Shown here in pieces: positions 16,263-24,408 of a stretch of 64,000 nucleotides of DNA (positions are counted from its first letter, which is position 1; every line of letters starts with the position of its first letter). The notes below the pieces were generated by a model. The model worked only from the letters and a program-made list of their open reading frames with translations. It made no database searches and was not told the DNA's origin. The stretch comes from Halorubrum trapanicum (GTDB lineage Archaea; Halobacteriota; Halobacteria; Halobacteriales; Haloferacaceae), in NCBI RefSeq assembly GCF_017873555.1, contig NZ_JAGGKE010000006.1, positions 62,001-126,000 on the forward strand, given 5' to 3'. A program made the translations under genes and the position numbers.

Positions 16263-16300
16263 GCGTCTCGAACCACCGTGAGCGAGTAGGGTGGGGTAGT
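16150..16300 (+). ncRNA. Probable omega RNA / sense-overlapping RNA region at the 3' end of tnpB
   Basis: Two back-to-back hairpins straddle the stop codon: CGAGAGGCGC-ATA-GCGCCTCTCG (16221-16243) and CGAGACGCC-GTA-GGCGTCTCG (16250-16270). Both have perfect stems of 9-10 pairs and three-base loops. A third weak stem CCACC...GGGTGG lies at about 16274-16294. Such 3' structures overlapping tnpB are known as sotRNA in Halobacterium and as omega RNA in TnpB systems. The 5' limit is a guess. Confidence 0.65.
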
Positions 16301-16573
16301 TTACACCGTCAGGTAGTACACCTGTTTGCGCGCGTCCTTGAAGCTGTACCGCGAGTCGACGAGGCCCTCCTCTTCGAGGCGGTTGAGCGCGTAGCGGACG
16401 GTGCGGTCCGGCAGCAGCGACTCCTCGGCGAGACCGCCCTGCGAGAGTGGTGCGTCGCCCTCCAGCACTTTCGCGACGAGCTTGGCGCTCGGGGGTAGCT
16501 CGCGCAGGCGGTCGCGGTACTCGGTCTCCGACAGGCGGTCCTGGTCAGCGGTCTCCGCGGGACTGGTACTCAT
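16301..16573 (-). CDS. Small winged-helix transcriptional regulator (MarR/HTH type)
   Basis: A 90-residue protein that is essentially one winged helix: ELPPSAKLVAKVLEGDAPLSQGGLAEESLLPDRTVRYALNRLEEEGLVDSRYSFKDARKQVYYLTV. Short MarR-like HTH proteins of this form are common in haloarchaea. A TATA-like stretch (CTATATGTAG on the coding strand) lies about 40 bases upstream. The tnpB element ends exactly at its stop codon, so insertion spared the gene. Target and ligand are unknown. Confidence 0.8.
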   Translation of the reverse strand: MSTSPAETADQDRLSETEYRDRLRELPPSAKLVAKVLEGDAPLSQGGLAEESLLPDRTVRYALNRLEEEGLVDSRYSFKDARKQVYYLTV

Positions 16574-16725
16574 GTCTCACACGAATCCCACGGGTAGTGG
16601 TAAAGGTTGGCTACATATAGGGGAATCTGCCTGTGATAATATAATGTGTTAATATCACTCTTCGTCCGGCCCGTCGTCGACGATCCGTCCGGGACGTTTT
16701 CCGGCGGGCGTTCGTACCTCGTCGC

Positions 16726-17118
16726 GTGATACCCGAGTCCCACGTCGACATCCTCGAGGCCGAGTCGTACGCGCACTTCGCCACCGTCGGACCGGACGGC
16801 CTCCCTCACGTCACGCCGGTGTGGGTCGACCACGAGGACCGCGAGTACGTCCTCGTGAACACGCTCCGCGGGCGCCGCAAGGAGCGGAACGTCCGAAACA
16901 ACCCGAAGGTCGGCGTCAGCGTGCTCGACCCCGACGACGCGTACCGATACGTCTCCGTCCGCGGCGAGGCCGAACTGACCGAGGAGGGCGCGCGCGAGCA
17001 CATCGACGAACTCGCCCGCCGGTACTTCGGCGTCGACGAGTACCCGCACCACGACGAGGAGGAGGGCGCGCGGGTGATCGTCAAGATCCCGGCCGAGAAC
17101 GTCGCCACGAGCGGGTGA
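16726..17118 (+). CDS. PPOX-class F420-dependent oxidoreductase family protein
   Basis: A 130-residue split-barrel flavin/F420-binding protein with a GTG start at 16726. Typical blocks are ESYAHFATVGPDGLPHVTPVWVD near the N-terminus, then NTLRGRRKERNVRNNPKVGVSV and YVSVRGEAEL. Family members reduce substrates with F420H2 or bind FMN. The tail GARVIVKIPAENV is the usual end. It runs upstream of a methyltransferase gene in the same direction after 100 bases. Substrate is unknown. Confidence 0.85.
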   Translation: MIPESHVDILEAESYAHFATVGPDGLPHVTPVWVDHEDREYVLVNTLRGRRKERNVRNNPKVGVSVLDPDDAYRYVSVRGEAELTEEGAREHIDELARRYFGVDEYPHHDEEEGARVIVKIPAENVATSG

Positions 17119-17218
17119 CCGCGGCGACGGTCGGCGTCGCTTCCAGCCGGCCGCGCCGGGTCCGGCGCCGGACCGCATCCAGTACGGTTTTGTCGGTCCG
17201 GCTTCCATCACGGACAAC

Positions 17219-17938
17219 GTGAAGGGACAGGACTGGTACCAGGCCGACGAGGTCGCCGAGGAGTACGACGACGTCCGCTTTTCCGGCGGCGGACAGCTCA
17301 TCGACCGCCGGGAGAAAGAGGCCGTCCTCTCCGCGTTGGGACCGATCGATCCGGGCCATCGCGTGCTGGAGGTCGCCTGCGGCACCGGTCGGTTCACGAC
17401 GATGCTCGCCGATCAGGGCGCGGACGTCGTCGGACTCGACGTCTCCCGCGAGATGCTCGAACAGGCCCGCGAGAAGGTCGCCGCCGCCGGCCACGCGGAC
17501 ACGGTCGAGTTCCTCCGCGGCGACGCGTCGCGGCTCCCGTTCCCCGACGACCACTTCGACACGGTGGTCGCGATGCGCTTCTTCCACCTGATGGACGACC
17601 CGGTCCCGTTCGCGACGGAGCTTCGCCGGGTCAGCCGCGATCAGGTGTTCTTCGACACGTTCAACAGCCGCAGCCTGCGGACGCTGTACACCTGGCTGCT
17701 CCCGATGGGGTCGCGGCTCTACTCCGAGCGCCAGGTCGCCGCCATGCTCGGCGAGGCGGGGCTCGCGCTCGCGAACGAGGAGCACGACTTCGTGTTACCG
17801 TACGGCTTCTACCGCGAACTCCCGGGGGCCGTCGCGAAGCCGTTCCGGGCTCTCGACGAGCTCGCGGGCGACACGATTCCGGGCGACTACGTCGCCTCGG
17901 TGTCGTACTGGGACGCCCGGGTGGCGGACGAGGAGTGA
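17219..17938 (+). CDS. Class I SAM-dependent methyltransferase
   Basis: A 239-residue Rossmann-fold methyltransferase of the UbiE/COQ5-like group, starting with GTG at 17219. Motif I is VLEVACGTGRFT, followed by the acidic SAM-binding VVGLDVSREMLEQA, and LRGDASRLPFPDDHFDTVVAMRFFHLM forms motifs II/III. The gap upstream is short, so it may be co-transcribed with the oxidoreductase at 16726. The substrate cannot be named from sequence; a quinone, lipid or small-molecule acceptor is possible. Confidence 0.88.
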   Translation: MKGQDWYQADEVAEEYDDVRFSGGGQLIDRREKEAVLSALGPIDPGHRVLEVACGTGRFTTMLADQGADVVGLDVSREMLEQAREKVAAAGHADTVEFLRGDASRLPFPDDHFDTVVAMRFFHLMDDPVPFATELRRVSRDQVFFDTFNSRSLRTLYTWLLPMGSRLYSERQVAAMLGEAGLALANEEHDFVLPYGFYRELPGAVAKPFRALDELAGDTIPGDYVASVSYWDARVADEE

Positions 17939-17996
17939 ACGCGGAGCGACGCGTTCGTCGCCTTCGGACCGCTGCCCGCAGTTCGTCCCGTCGCTC

Positions 17997-18407
17997 TCAG
18001 ACCGCCTCCTCGACGACTTCGCCGACGGCGAAGTTGGACTTCACTTCCGTCACTTCGATCTTCACGCGCTCTCCCACCTCGGTGTCCGGGACGATGATCA
18101 CGTAGCCGCGCTCGACGCGAGCGATTCCGTCGCCCTGCTTGCCGAGGTCCTCGATCTCGACGTACCGCATCTCGCCCGGCTCGACCGGCGGCTGTGGGCC
18201 GTCGTCGCTCCGCGAGGCGGCGGTGTCGGGGTCGCCGGCCGCTTCCGGCGACCCGTCGCGGGCGACGAGCGCGACGCGGTACGTCTCGCCCGGCTCCAGC
18301 GATCCGGTGTCGATCTCTCGGCTGGGCACGTCGACGACGTACTCGCCGTCGTCGGTCTCGCGAACTTCCGCGCTGAACAGACAGAGGAGCTTCTCGGAGA
18401 TTTCCAT
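17997..18407 (-). CDS. TRAM-domain RNA-binding protein
   Basis: A 136-residue protein. The C-terminal TRAM domain (residues about 75-136) reads MRYVEIEDLGKQGDGIARVERGYVIIVPDTEVGERVKIEVTEVKSNFAVGEVV, a small beta barrel that binds tRNA or structured RNA. The N-terminal half (MEISEKLLCLFSAEVRET...VVDVPSREIDTGSLEPGETYRVAL) is seen in other haloarchaeal TRAM proteins. I chose the Met at 18407; the frame upstream is open but Arg-rich and belongs to no known domain. TRAM proteins are thought to act as RNA chaperones in archaea. Confidence 0.85.
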   Translation of the reverse strand: MEISEKLLCLFSAEVRETDDGEYVVDVPSREIDTGSLEPGETYRVALVARDGSPEAAGDPDTAASRSDDGPQPPVEPGEMRYVEIEDLGKQGDGIARVERGYVIIVPDTEVGERVKIEVTEVKSNFAVGEVVEEAV

Positions 18408-18502
18408 AGTAGACTCCACCGGATGCTGGTGGCCGGTTAGTATAGTTGTACCGCCGACGCAGTCAGGCGTCGCGTCGACCCGAGTCGCGGCGACTCTCCC
18501 CG

Positions 18503-19150
18503 TCACCCGAGGAACGCGTCGACCAGCGCCGCCTCGGCCTTGCGGAGGTGTGCGCCCGCGGTCGACGACGAGCAGCCGATCGACGCCGCGACGTCGTCCA
18601 CCGATCCGGTCCGGGGGACCTCGTAGTAGCCGACGCGGTGCGCGGCCCGCAGCGCCTCCCGCTGGCGTTCCGTAAGCCGGACTCCGGCCAGCCGCCGACC
18701 GCCTCCGTACGACCCGATGCGGTCGATCTCGACGGCGATCGGGTTCGGTACCGCCGCGAGCGCGTCGCGAAGTTGGTCGGGCGGCCCGATCAGTCCGAAC
18801 GACAGCCGGCCCGCCGGCCGGAACACGACCGGCGGGACCGAGAGGTACTCGGTGTCGACGAACGCGTCGAGGAACCGCTCCGTCGGTCCGCCCAACCGCT
18901 CGTACGCCTTGAGGTAGAACGGCGCCTCCCCGGGGACCGTCTCGAACCGCTCGATCGCCTCGACCTCCCGCAGTCGGTCGAGGTACGGCTCGCGCGGGGC
19001 CGCGACCCGGAACAGCGTCGCGAGCGTCCCGTCGGGCAACCGCCGCCACGTCAACAGCTCGCTCCGCCGGCCGTCGCCGCCGTCGAGGAAGTCGTGCATC
19101 GGATGCCGGACCGCCGGCGGGAACTCGAACTCGACGTGGACGTAGCGCAT
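18503..19150 (-). CDS. HTH-10 family regulator (bacterio-opsin-activator type)
   Basis: A 215-residue protein. The first 150 residues form an MRYVHVEFEFPPAVRHPMHDF sensor-like domain. The C-terminal HTH-10 domain reads LTERQREALRAAHRVGYYEVPRTGSVDDVAASIGCSSSTAGAHLRKAEAALV, the DNA-binding module of Bat-type activators. It is divergent from the cytochrome P450 gene, with a perfect palindrome between them, so it probably controls itself and the P450. Its ligand is unknown. Confidence 0.88.
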   Translation of the reverse strand: MRYVHVEFEFPPAVRHPMHDFLDGGDGRRSELLTWRRLPDGTLATLFRVAAPREPYLDRLREVEAIERFETVPGEAPFYLKAYERLGGPTERFLDAFVDTEYLSVPPVVFRPAGRLSFGLIGPPDQLRDALAAVPNPIAVEIDRIGSYGGGRRLAGVRLTERQREALRAAHRVGYYEVPRTGSVDDVAASIGCSSSTAGAHLRKAEAALVDAFLG

Positions 19151-19172
19151 AGGTCTCTCACGCGGTGCCGCA

Positions 19173-19205
19173 CACTTTAATTTAAAAGACACGGACCAGT
19201 CCGTG
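19173..19205. promoter_or_regulatory. Divergent promoter with perfect 16-bp palindrome (operator candidate)
   Basis: CACGGAC-CA-GTCCGTG at 19190-19205 has perfect 7-bp arms. It sits beside an AT-rich ACACTTTAATTTAAAAG stretch (about 19171-19187) that can serve as the TATA box of the minus-strand regulator gene starting at 19150. A partial second half-site, AGTCCGTC, follows at about 19216-19223. It lies 35 bases upstream of the P450 start. Confidence 0.6.
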
Positions 19206-19240
19206 CCAAGGCTCAGTCCGTCGCGGCGCCGATCGATCGT

Positions 19241-20767
19241 ATGGGTCAGACGACGACTCGATCCGACGACGACTCCAATCCGTCGACGGAGCGCACCGCA
19301 GACGGCGCCGATCCGTCGACGAAGCGCACCGCAGACGACGCCGACCCGCCGCGACCGCCGGCGCCCGGGGGTCTCCCCCTGCTCGGGAACGTTTACGAGC
19401 TGGCGAGCGACGCGCTCGGGTTCTACGAGCGCCGCGCCGCGACGCACGGCGGCGTCGTCCGGTACGACGTGTTCGGCACAGAGAGCTACCTCGTCACCGA
19501 CCCCGAGGCGATCCGCCGGATCCTCGTCGACGACCACGATCGGTACGAGAAGGGCGCGATGCCGCGAGACCAGCTCGGCGGACTCCTCGGTGACGGGCTG
19601 TTCCTCGCCGAAGGGGACGACTGGCGGGAGCAGCGGACGGCGATCCGCTCCGCGTTCTTCCGCGAGCAGGTGGCCGAGTACGGCGACCCGATGGTCGATC
19701 ACGCACGCCGCGCGGCGGCGTCGTGGGACGACGGCGACGTCGTCGACGTCCACGCCGCGGCGACGGACTACGCGTTCGACGTTCTCGCCGAGAGCCTGCT
19801 CGGGAGCGATGTCGAACGGGAGCGTGAGACCGTCCGCGCGGCCGCCGAGAGCGTCACCGAGCGGTTCGACACGCGGCGGCTGACCTCCTTTCTCCCGGCG
19901 TGGGTGCCGACCCCGACGAACCGGCGGTACCGGCGGCGGCTGGCGGCGCTTCGGTCGACGATCCGCGACCTCGTCGCGGAGCGGCGCGCGGCCGGCGCGC
20001 CGGCGAACCCCGGCGAAGCAGACGACCTCCTTGGGACGCTCGTCGCGGCCGCCGACCTGGGGGCGATGGACGACGACCGGCTCGTCGACAACGCGGTGAC
20101 GTTCCTGTTCGCCGGCCACGAGACGAGCGCGCTCGGGCTCACGTACACGCTCTACTGCCTCGCCGACCGCCCCGCGTTCCAGCGGCGGGTCCGACGGGAA
20201 GTCGCGGCGCTGGACGGCGATCCCGCCCCCGCTGACCTCAGGGAGTGCCCCGCGCTGACCGCGGCCGTCGACGAGGCGCTCCGCTTGTACCCGCCCGTTC
20301 ACTCCTTCTTCCGCGAGCCGACCGAGCCGGTGACGCTCGGCGGCCACCGCGTCCCCGCGGGCGTCGTGTTGACGCTCTCGCCGTGGGCGGTCCACCGCGA
20401 CGACCGGTGGTGGGACGATCCGACGACGTACCGCCCCGAGCGCTGGCTCCGCGACGGGGCGGCGGGGGCCGTCCACGGCGACGACGCTCCCGGACCGGCG
20501 GTCGGCGAGCGCCCGGAGTACGCGTACTTCCCGTTCGGGGGTGGACCGCGCCACTGTATCGGGATGCGCTTCGCGAGACAGGAGCTTCGCCTCGCGACCG
20601 CAACGGTGCTCCGACGGCTGCGGCTGGAGCCGGTGACGACCGACCTGTCCGTGCGGGCGAGCGCGAACACGCGGCCGGCCGGTCCCGTCCGGGTCCGGGT
20701 CCGCGACCGGCCGGCCGAAGCTGACGACGGTCCCGCCGCCGCTCGGTCGCCGGTCGGAGGCGAATAG
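19241..20767 (+). CDS. Cytochrome P450 monooxygenase
   Basis: A 508-residue P450. The oxygen-binding I helix is FLFAGHETSALGLTYTLY, the K-helix ExxR is in VDEALRLYPP, and the heme loop is FPFGGGPRHCIGMRFA with Cys439 as heme ligand. The first 45 residues are a Thr/Asp/Pro-rich extension with repeated STERTADGADP-like units before PPAPGGLPLLGN. No transmembrane anchor is present, so the enzyme is soluble. Haloarchaeal members belong to the CYP174-type group; substrate is unknown, with carotenoids or fatty acids suggested for relatives. No ferredoxin partner gene is adjacent. Confidence 0.95.
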   Translation: MGQTTTRSDDDSNPSTERTADGADPSTKRTADDADPPRPPAPGGLPLLGNVYELASDALGFYERRAATHGGVVRYDVFGTESYLVTDPEAIRRILVDDHDRYEKGAMPRDQLGGLLGDGLFLAEGDDWREQRTAIRSAFFREQVAEYGDPMVDHARRAAASWDDGDVVDVHAAATDYAFDVLAESLLGSDVERERETVRAAAESVTERFDTRRLTSFLPAWVPTPTNRRYRRRLAALRSTIRDLVAERRAAGAPANPGEADDLLGTLVAAADLGAMDDDRLVDNAVTFLFAGHETSALGLTYTLYCLADRPAFQRRVRREVAALDGDPAPADLRECPALTAAVDEALRLYPPVHSFFREPTEPVTLGGHRVPAGVVLTLSPWAVHRDDRWWDDPTTYRPERWLRDGAAGAVHGDDAPGPAVGERPEYAYFPFGGGPRHCIGMRFARQELRLATATVLRRLRLEPVTTDLSVRASANTRPAGPVRVRVRDRPAEADDGPAAARSPVGGE

Positions 20768-20859
20768 CGGTTCGTCGCCCTCGACGACGACGCCCGCCGC
20801 ACTCGGAAATTCCCGCCTCCGGACCAAGGTCTTTGTCACGCCCGGTCGAATCGGTCCCT

Positions 20860-21765
20860 ATGACCGCTCCGGAGTTCCGACGCGGCGCCGTCTCGCCACC
20901 GATCGTCACGCCGTTCGACGCCGACGGCGACGTGGACACCGACACGCTCGCGGACCACGTCGCGACGCTCGTCGAGGTCGGTCTCGACGGAATGGTCCCG
21001 TGCGGGACCACGGGCGAGTTCGCGAGCCTCACCGACGAGGAGCGTCGGACCGTGGTCGAGACCGTCGTCGACGCGGCCGACGGGCGCGTGCCGGTGATCG
21101 CCGGGGCGGCCGACACCTCGGTCGCGGGGGTCCGCGAGCGCCTCGAAGCGGCCGACGCGGCCGGCGCGGACGCGGCGCTTGTCACCCTCCCGTACTACCA
21201 CAACTCGACGGCGCCGGCGGGGCAGCGGGCCTTCCTCGACGCGGTCGCCGACGACGCGCCGCTCCCGATCTACCTCTACGACATCCCGTCGACGGTCGGC
21301 GAGCCGATCGATCCCGACGTCCTCGCGGCCGTCGCCGAGCGCGACCCGGTCGTCGGGGTGAAGGACACCAGCGGCGACGTCTCGGCGGTCGACACCGCCG
21401 TCGACCGGACCCCCGACGAGTTCACCGTCTTCCAGGGCGTCGACGCGCTGCTGTACCCGAGCGTGAGCCTCGGCGTCGACGGCGGGATCCACGCGCTCTC
21501 GCAGGTCATCCCGGAGGTCTTCGTCGCGCTCGGCGAGGCGATCCGCCACGGCGACGACGAGCGGGCGCTGGCGCTTCACCGTCGCGCGGTCGGCCCGCTG
21601 TTCGAACGCTGCGCCGACCACGGCTTCGCGCCCGCGACGAAGGTCGCGGCCGCCCACCGCGGGTTCATCCCCGACCCCCGCGTCCGGCCGCCGCTCACGC
21701 TCCCGGACGAGGACGCCCGCGAGGAGATCCGCGCCGACGTGGACGCGGCGCTCGATACCGTCTGA
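20860..21765 (+). CDS. Dihydrodipicolinate synthase / KDG-aldolase family protein
   Basis: A 301-residue class I aldolase of the DapA/NAL family. It shows the substrate-carboxylate loop PCGTTGEFASLT, the catalytic Tyr in PIYLYDIPS and the Schiff-base Lys in VVGVKDTSGD. I chose the ATG at 20860 (MTAPEFRRGAVSPPIVTPF), nine codons inside the open frame, because the family starts there. The family includes dihydrodipicolinate synthase (lysine) and 2-keto-3-deoxygluconate aldolase (sugar acid breakdown); sequence alone does not separate them, and no lysine or sugar-acid genes lie next to it. Confidence 0.88.
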   Translation: MTAPEFRRGAVSPPIVTPFDADGDVDTDTLADHVATLVEVGLDGMVPCGTTGEFASLTDEERRTVVETVVDAADGRVPVIAGAADTSVAGVRERLEAADAAGADAALVTLPYYHNSTAPAGQRAFLDAVADDAPLPIYLYDIPSTVGEPIDPDVLAAVAERDPVVGVKDTSGDVSAVDTAVDRTPDEFTVFQGVDALLYPSVSLGVDGGIHALSQVIPEVFVALGEAIRHGDDERALALHRRAVGPLFERCADHGFAPATKVAAAHRGFIPDPRVRPPLTLPDEDAREEIRADVDAALDTV

Positions 21766-21792
21766 GAAGGGCGGACAGTCGAACGCTCCCGG

Positions 21793-22578
21793 CTACTCCC
21801 CGCCGATCGGGGTTCCGTCGGCCGCCTTCGGACCCTCGGAGTCGAAGACGACGGCGTCGCCGTCGGCCCGCTCGCGCGCGTCGGGATCGTAGCCGTCGCG
21901 GACGCCGATAGCCTCCTCCAGTTCCCGCACCGCGCGCTCCTTCAGCGCCGCCGCCAGCTCCTCGGCGTCCTCCCGGGAAATGTCGCGGCCGAGCCCCTCG
22001 CACTCGTGGGCACGGACGACGCCCGCCTCGTCGACCGCTTCCCCCATCGGCTGGCTCGTCCCCTCCAGGGCGACGCTGAAGGGGTATGTCCGACAGATGA
22101 GCGGGCGCGCGTCGTGGACCGTACACGCGCCCTGCCCGTCCGACTCCTCGTAGAAGGTACAGTCGCCGCAGTCGTCGGTCGCGAGCGCCCACTCGAACGT
22201 CTCGCCGGTCGGCTCGCCGTCCGCGTCGGCGTCGAGTCCGAACGGCATCGGTCTGGCGACGTCGCGCCAGTCGTACGCCTCGCCGAACGTCTCCTCGGCG
22301 GCGTCGGCGACGCGGCGGACCTCGTCCGGAAAGACGGTCGCGGTGTGGGGTTCCCGGTCGGCGTCGCCGCCGCCGTGACACCCGGACTCGGTCTCTGCGC
22401 CCCCGTCCCCGTCGTCGGTCCCCGGGCCAGCCGGCGCACCGCCCGGCTCGTCCGGCGCGTAGCCGGTACAGCAGCCGCCACAGCGCGTGCACTCGAAGCC
22501 GATGGACTCGATGGCGTCCGCCAGGTCCGCGACCGCGAGGTCGCGGGCCGCGGCGAGTTCGGCTTCGAGCGACTCCAT
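21793..22578 (-). CDS. YkgJ-family cysteine-cluster protein
   Basis: A 261-residue protein with the family's Cys pattern: CTRCGGCC near residue 30, CGDCTFYE, GACTVHDARPLICRTYP and a later CEG. These Cys residues probably bind zinc or an iron-sulfur cluster. A large acidic, Gly-rich insertion (GAPAGPGTDDGDGGAETESGCHGGG) separates the first cluster from the rest. The function of the family is not firmly known. It is convergent with the aldolase gene and divergent from the DUF5788-like gene. Confidence 0.85.
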   Translation of the reverse strand: MESLEAELAAARDLAVADLADAIESIGFECTRCGGCCTGYAPDEPGGAPAGPGTDDGDGGAETESGCHGGGDADREPHTATVFPDEVRRVADAAEETFGEAYDWRDVARPMPFGLDADADGEPTGETFEWALATDDCGDCTFYEESDGQGACTVHDARPLICRTYPFSVALEGTSQPMGEAVDEAGVVRAHECEGLGRDISREDAEELAAALKERAVRELEEAIGVRDGYDPDARERADGDAVVFDSEGPKAADGTPIGGE

Positions 22579-22710
22579 GCGATCCGATCGCGGCGCGGCG
22601 CGGTTAACGTCGTCCCTTCCCGGGTCGCGACGCGTTCGACCGGAGTCGACGCCGCGCTCGGCCGGGAGCGGGCGAAGGAGCGAAGTACGCCCGTCGCCTA
22701 CCGGACGGGC

Positions 22711-23157
22711 GTGAAGGAGTACGAGCGGAAACAGCTCTTAGAGCGGGTCAATCGAGAGTCCTCGACCGTCGGGGTCGAGATCCCGGAGTCGATCGAGATC
22801 CAGGGCGAGGCGATCGACCTGCGCTCGTTCGTCTTCGAGATCAAGCGGCGCGACTCGGTCCCGCCCGGCGAGCGCGACCGCGTCGAGCGCGCCAAGCGGA
22901 ACCTCCGGCGCGAGCGGCTCGACCGGCTCGAACCCATCGAGGAGAACGAGGTGAGCCGGGAGGAGGGCGAGCGGCTGGCGGCGTCGATAATCGGCATCGA
23001 CCGCGCGCTGGAGGCGCTGGAGGGACTCGACGCACCCGACCCGGAGACGGAGGCGAAGCGGCAGGCGGCGGCCGACCAGAAGCGCTGGATGAACTTCTTA
23101 CAGAAGGCGCTCGGGCGCGAGGACGCCGGCGGCGGGAGCGGCCGAACGCGGTTTTGA
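22711..23157 (+). CDS. DUF5788-like haloarchaeal protein
   Basis: A 148-residue charged, helical protein that starts with GTG at 22711 (MKEYERKQLLERVNRESSTVG). The block IQGEAIDLRSFVFEIKRRDSVPPGERDRVERAKRNLRRERL and the later GERLAASIIGIDRALEAL match what I recall of the DUF5788 family. The frame is open far upstream, but that part is antisense to the neighbouring gene. No membrane segment or enzyme motif is seen. Function is unknown. Confidence 0.75.
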   Translation: MKEYERKQLLERVNRESSTVGVEIPESIEIQGEAIDLRSFVFEIKRRDSVPPGERDRVERAKRNLRRERLDRLEPIEENEVSREEGERLAASIIGIDRALEALEGLDAPDPETEAKRQAAADQKRWMNFLQKALGREDAGGGSGRTRF

Positions 23158-23170
23158 ACGCCGGCGCCGC

Positions 23171-23641
23171 TCAGTTTCCGGTGAAGTCGATCCGCGAGCC
23201 GCCGCCGTCGCCCTTCCCGGCGGAGGGACCGAGTCGGACGAACTCGTAGGCGTCGTCGTCGAGGTACACCGCGCCGTCCGCCACCGTCACGGCGACCGAT
23301 TCGAGGACGGCGCCCTCGCAGGGACCGAAGTTGCAGTAGCCGCCGTCGGCCTCGAACGTCGCGCCGTGCTTCTGACAGAACACCTCGCCGTTGCGGACGA
23401 ACGCCCCGTCGTCCTTGTCGAGTCGGACGTCAGTCCAGTGCTGGCAGTAATTTCGGAACGCGCGCACCTCGCCGGCGGCCCGCGTGAGGACCGCCTCGAC
23501 CTCGGGGCTGCCGTCGTCGCTTTCCCCGAGGTCGCCCTCGCCCTCGTCGACCGTCTCGGGGTCGACCGGCCGCAGCGTCGCGAGCAGCGTGCTCTCCTCC
23601 GGAACCTCCTCGACGCCGGCGATCCGGCGGTGCTCGTCCAT
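23171..23641 (-). CDS. Rieske 2Fe-2S domain protein
   Basis: A 156-residue ferredoxin-like Rieske protein. The cluster ligands are Cys66/His68 in CQHW and Cys89/His92 in CQKHG, with GYCNFGPCEG closing the second loop. There is no membrane anchor, and the protein lacks a catalytic oxygenase domain, so it is probably a soluble electron carrier or a component of an oxygenase or nitrite-reductase-like system. It is convergent with the gene at 22711 and has no obvious redox partner beside it. Confidence 0.9.
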   Translation of the reverse strand: MDEHRRIAGVEEVPEESTLLATLRPVDPETVDEGEGDLGESDDGSPEVEAVLTRAAGEVRAFRNYCQHWTDVRLDKDDGAFVRNGEVFCQKHGATFEADGGYCNFGPCEGAVLESVAVTVADGAVYLDDDAYEFVRLGPSAGKGDGGGSRIDFTGN

Positions 23642-23728
23642 GTCCGAGGGAGACCGGCGACCGGCTTGAACGTTGTGCGTTCGCGCGTCGGGGACCGCCC
23701 TCGGCGCGGTATCGCCCGCCGATCCGGG

Positions 23729-24328
23729 TCAGACCCCGAGCCACTCGTCGTCGCGGACCTCGTAGCCGTGCGTCCGGCAGTACTTCGCAGCCTGTCGGCG
23801 GAGGTCCCGCGACCCGGGAACCGACTCCGTCTCGCGGATCCGGTCAACGACCCAGTCGGCGATGGCGCGGACGCCCTCCTCGTCGTCGACCTCGTTTATG
23901 TCGCTCAGCGCCCGGAAGGTGCGCTCGAACGCCTCGTGTTGCGACCGCCCGAAGTCGACGTTTTCGAGCGCGGCCGCCGCCTCGACGACGCGCTTCATCG
24001 CGGCCGCGACCGCCGGCCGGCGAACCCGCTCGCGGACCGTCGCCGGCGCGTCGAACGCCTCCAGGTCCGCGTCGGGGATCAGGTCCGCGACGGTGTAGAC
24101 CCGAGCCGCCGATTCGAGCTCGCGGTCGCCGACCGCGGCGACGACCTCCCGGCCAGTCGCCGGGAACGTCAGCGGTTCGAGCGCCGCTTCGAGGGCCTCG
24201 GTCGCCGCGTCGTCGAGCGGCGGCTCGGTCTCGTCGCCGCGCTCCAACTCGGTCTCGACGTCGCGCTCGCGCTGTCGTCGGTCCTCGTCTGCGGCCTGTT
24301 TCTCCCGTCCGTCCTTGTCGTCTGCCAT
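23729..24328 (-). CDS. Haloarchaeal conserved protein, DUF5789-like
   Basis: A 199-residue soluble, acidic protein. It begins MADDKDGREKQAADEDRRQRE with a charged helix. A middle part, LTFPATGREVVAAVGDRELE...YTVADLIPDADLEAF, looks like a small domain. It closes with GSRDLRRQAAKYCRTHGYEVRDDEWLGV. The pattern matches what I recall of DUF5789. I chose the Met at 24328; the longer upstream frame is antisense-like. It lies just downstream of the pabB-pabA-pabC operon on the same strand but after an 80-base gap. Function is unknown. Confidence 0.75.
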   Translation of the reverse strand: MADDKDGREKQAADEDRRQRERDVETELERGDETEPPLDDAATEALEAALEPLTFPATGREVVAAVGDRELESAARVYTVADLIPDADLEAFDAPATVRERVRRPAVAAAMKRVVEAAAALENVDFGRSQHEAFERTFRALSDINEVDDEEGVRAIADWVVDRIRETESVPGSRDLRRQAAKYCRTHGYEVRDDEWLGV

Positions 24329-24408
24329 CCGTCGTTTAGGATCCCTGATGGGATAACGCTGTGGGGAACCCCGATCCGCGGAATCGCTTTGGCGGTCCGC
24401 TTCCCCGG

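Larger units (their letters stand above)
14788..16300 (+). mobile_element. IS200/IS605-group element with tnpB only (IS1341-type)
   Basis: The element carries tnpB without a Y1 transposase gene. At the left, CTCCGACCT (14800-14808) pairs with AGGTCGGAG (14834-14842) around GAGTGAGCGTAGCGAGCGAG. At the right, two palindromes and a GTGAGCGAGTAGGGTGG segment (about 16278-16294) lie after the gene. Both ends share GTGAGCG...AGTAGG. The right end abuts the stop codon of the HTH gene at 16301. Exact tips are uncertain by about ten bases. No target duplication is expected for this family. Confidence 0.75.
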
